A DNA stretch of 64,000 nt from Leptobrachium leishanense (Eukaryota > Chordata > Amphibia > Anura > Megophryidae), in contig CM019067.1 in assembly GCA_009667805.1 (NCBI GenBank), positions 70,016,997 through 70,080,996 on the forward strand, given 5' to 3'. The notes below the pieces were generated by a model, which was given only the letters and a program-made list of their open reading frames with translations, searched no databases and was not told where the DNA came from. The stretch's first letter is position 1. Each line of letters starts with the position of its first letter. Below are positions 62,395 through 64,000 of the stretch, piece by piece. The translations under genes were made by a program, and so were the position numbers.

Positions 62395-62925
62395 GGTGGT
62401 CCAAAGGTACAGTAAATGCTGAATTCACTGCAGGCTCGGGAATTTGATTCCCCGAAGTACAGGGAATGAAAGAGCAATTCCAAGGGAATTTTGGTGCTCT
62501 CTCGTTCCCTGTACTTTGGGGAATCAAATTCCCCGACCCTGCAGTGAAATCAGCATTTACCGCAGGGTCCCCGAAGTGCAGGGAAAAGTTGCCGACCTTA
62601 TCTGAAAAACCACCGCAAAACCGCTGATTCGAACACAAAACCACCGTCGCAAAAAAATTGGAGCAATCAGAAAAACTGCTGAAAAAAAGCCAACGCACAC
62701 GATGATCTGTCACTAAACTGCCGACCGCATCTGAAAAAAGCCAACGATCCGCCAAGCACAGCGCGGACCAGCCACCGGAAAATGCCGACAAGCCGACAAC
62801 CGGGTTAAAAAAACAAGCAAACCACAGCGACTTTGAAAAGTTGTTTGCAGAAAAAAAAATACTGCACAAAAATGCCTGGAATTAATATATAAGGTCCTAT
62901 AATAAAAATAAAAAAGTCTGTTTGG
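62395..62925 (-). mobile_element. Family I-related element, copy 5, with a large internal hairpin
   Basis: The CCGCAAAACCGC- and GAAAAAGCCAACG-type blocks match the GC-rich third of copy 3 (20210-20560). A hairpin with about 65-bp arms lies at 62413-62559 (GTTCCCTGTACTTTGGGGAA against its inverse). Standard family I termini are not visible. Confidence 0.6.
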
Positions 62926-63230
62926 AGAATTTGTGGAAGAGGATGGTAAGCGCCCACAATATGACCCCCGTGTGCCCAGCCACACCAGATGATGAGTGGT
63001 TTCCCCCAAACCAGTAGACAAGATATACAAAAATACGTATCTGGTCGGCGCGAAACACGCTAGGGGACTCGGACGGTTTCTCCAATAACGTCACCAGTAT
63101 TATTGGATAATGATATACAAAAAAAGAGAGAAACAAGATCTGGGTGCAGTAGAACAATAATTGTATGAATATGGACAGTATTTGTGTGGTTAATCAACTC
63201 ACAAACGGAGAGCCTAAGCACCGGCTCTGA
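62926..63230 (-). mobile_element. Foldback/Penelope-like repeat, second copy
   Basis: The inverse of 19355-19845: GTGGTTTCCCCCAAACCAGT, ACGTATCTGGTCGGCGCGAA and AGCCTAAGCACCGGCTCTGA all have counterparts there. It abuts the giant palindrome, and is perhaps part of the same element. Confidence 0.5.
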
Positions 63231-64000
63231 GTGGATGATCGCTTTTGGGTTGTTAATTTGGGATCTCTTCACAGGTAACCCACTCCTTAGAAATAGAGAT
63301 TCTTCACCATATTCATTGGACGATAAGGAGAAAAAACAGAAACAGGATTCTGTGTATATCTGACACCAAATATTGCAGTGGATAACGTGACAATTGAAAA
63401 CTCACACTTGCTGGAGCTATTCCAAGCTCAAAACGGAAGGCGTATGGGTTTCGTAGGTCAAACCCAATAAATACCAAGCATGCAGGAACTGGTTCTCTTT
63501 AAAAATGTATTTAAATGAATAAAACAAAATAAAAACTAGACTCTGGTCCAGGACGCGTTTTGCCGCACAACACGCGGCTTCATCAGCTGGTCTTTACAAA
63601 TTGGACTACAATTTAGGCAAGGTAGTTCAATTTGTAAAGACCAGCTGATGAAGCCGCGTGTTGTGCGGCGAAACACGTCCTGGACCAGAGTCTAGTTTTT
63701 ATTTTGTTTTATTCATTTAAATAAATTTTTAAAGAGAACCAGTTCCTGCATTCTTGGTATTTATTGGGTTTGACCTACGAAACCCATACGCCTTCCGTTT
63801 TGAGCTTGGAATAGCTCCAGCAAGTGTGAGTTTTCAATTGTCACGTTATCCACTGCAATATTTTGTGTCAGATATACACAGAATCCTGTTTCTGTTTTTT
63901 CTCCTTATCGTCCAATGAATATGATGAAGAATCTCTATTTGTAAGGAGTGGGTTACCTGTGAAGAGATCCCAAATTAACAACCCAAAAGCGATCATCCAC
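63231..64000. repeat. Giant near-perfect palindrome (379-bp arms)
   Basis: The left arm is 63231-63609 and the right arm 63622-64000, separated by 12 bp. The arms have equal length and differ at a small number of positions by eye. The window ends inside or exactly at the end of the right arm, so the structure may be longer. The inner arms contain the hammerhead-like cores. Confidence 0.93.
63641..63683 (+). ncRNA. Hammerhead-ribozyme-like motif
   Basis: Core order: stem I CCAG (63641-63644), CTGATGA (63645-63651), stem II GCCGC/GCGGC (63653-63657 and 63665-63669), GAAA (63670-63673), a minimal stem III (AC/GT), the cleavage triplet GTC (63677-63679) and stem I CTGG (63680-63683). All conserved core bases are present. 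One extra A at 63652 is atypical. Short stem III is a known trait of hammerheads in Penelope-like elements. The left arm has the inverse copy, but with GAAA changed to AAAA. Confidence 0.6.

Noticed and set aside
63041..63062. A further hammerhead core (GGCGCGAAACACGCT)
   Set aside because: No properly placed CTGATGA upstream with a pairing stem. Only the GAAA-side resemblance is present.

Overview
The window is vertebrate genomic DNA, most likely from a frog or other amphibian with a transposon-swollen genome. This is inferred from the mixture of CR1, L2-like and L1/Tx1-like LINEs, hAT, piggyBac-like, Tc1 and small 3-bp-duplication elements, and a V-SINE-like tRNA-derived SINE. There is no bacterial or viral gene organisation. 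Almost everything that is open for more than about 100 codons is transposon-derived.

One conserved host gene is recognisable. The two coding exons of PKIA (cAMP-dependent protein kinase inhibitor alpha) lie on the minus strand. The first coding exon is at 13568-13745 (start codon at 13718) and the last at 6531-6607, followed by a 3' UTR of about 1.1 kb. The splice signals and phase join exactly to give 75 residues with the pseudosubstrate RRNA motif and the leucine-rich export signal. The 7-kb intron between the exons is filled with small DNA transposons and LINE fragments. Everything above 13.75 kb is upstream of the PKIA start codon.

Layout. 0-5.4 kb: LINE and small-transposon debris beyond the PKIA 3' end. 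5.4-13.75 kb: PKIA. 13.75-26 kb: upstream sequence with piggyBac-like elements, LTR-like repeats, a complete SINE, inverted-terminal-repeat elements and tandem repeats. 26-30 kb: a decayed Tc1 element, further inverted-repeat elements and a foldback with ribozyme-like arms. 30.5-32.2 kb: two LINE copies, one carrying a 136-bp hAT element. 33.7-40 kb: nested insertions (piggyBac-like inside hAT, then hAT inside L2 inside Tc1). 40.9-46 kb: a nearly full-length CR1 with ORF1 (zinc finger plus SGNH esterase), endonuclease and reverse transcriptase, interrupted by a piggyBac-like element.

46.35-55.66 kb is the most interesting region. It is a 9.3-kb element with hAT-like ends and a perfect 8-bp target duplication, holding an apparently intact four-exon Myb/SANT-like gene (215 aa, minus strand). 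Its own 3' UTR region contains an antisense copy of its DNA-binding exon. The element was later hit by a piggyBac-like element, a CR1 and a 3.1-kb L1. 56-64 kb: more hAT elements (one with an expanded minisatellite), hairpin elements, tandem repeats, and a giant palindrome with arms of at least 379 bp whose arms carry hammerhead-ribozyme-like cores.

All family assignments come from reading motifs, termini and target duplications by eye. No database search was run.
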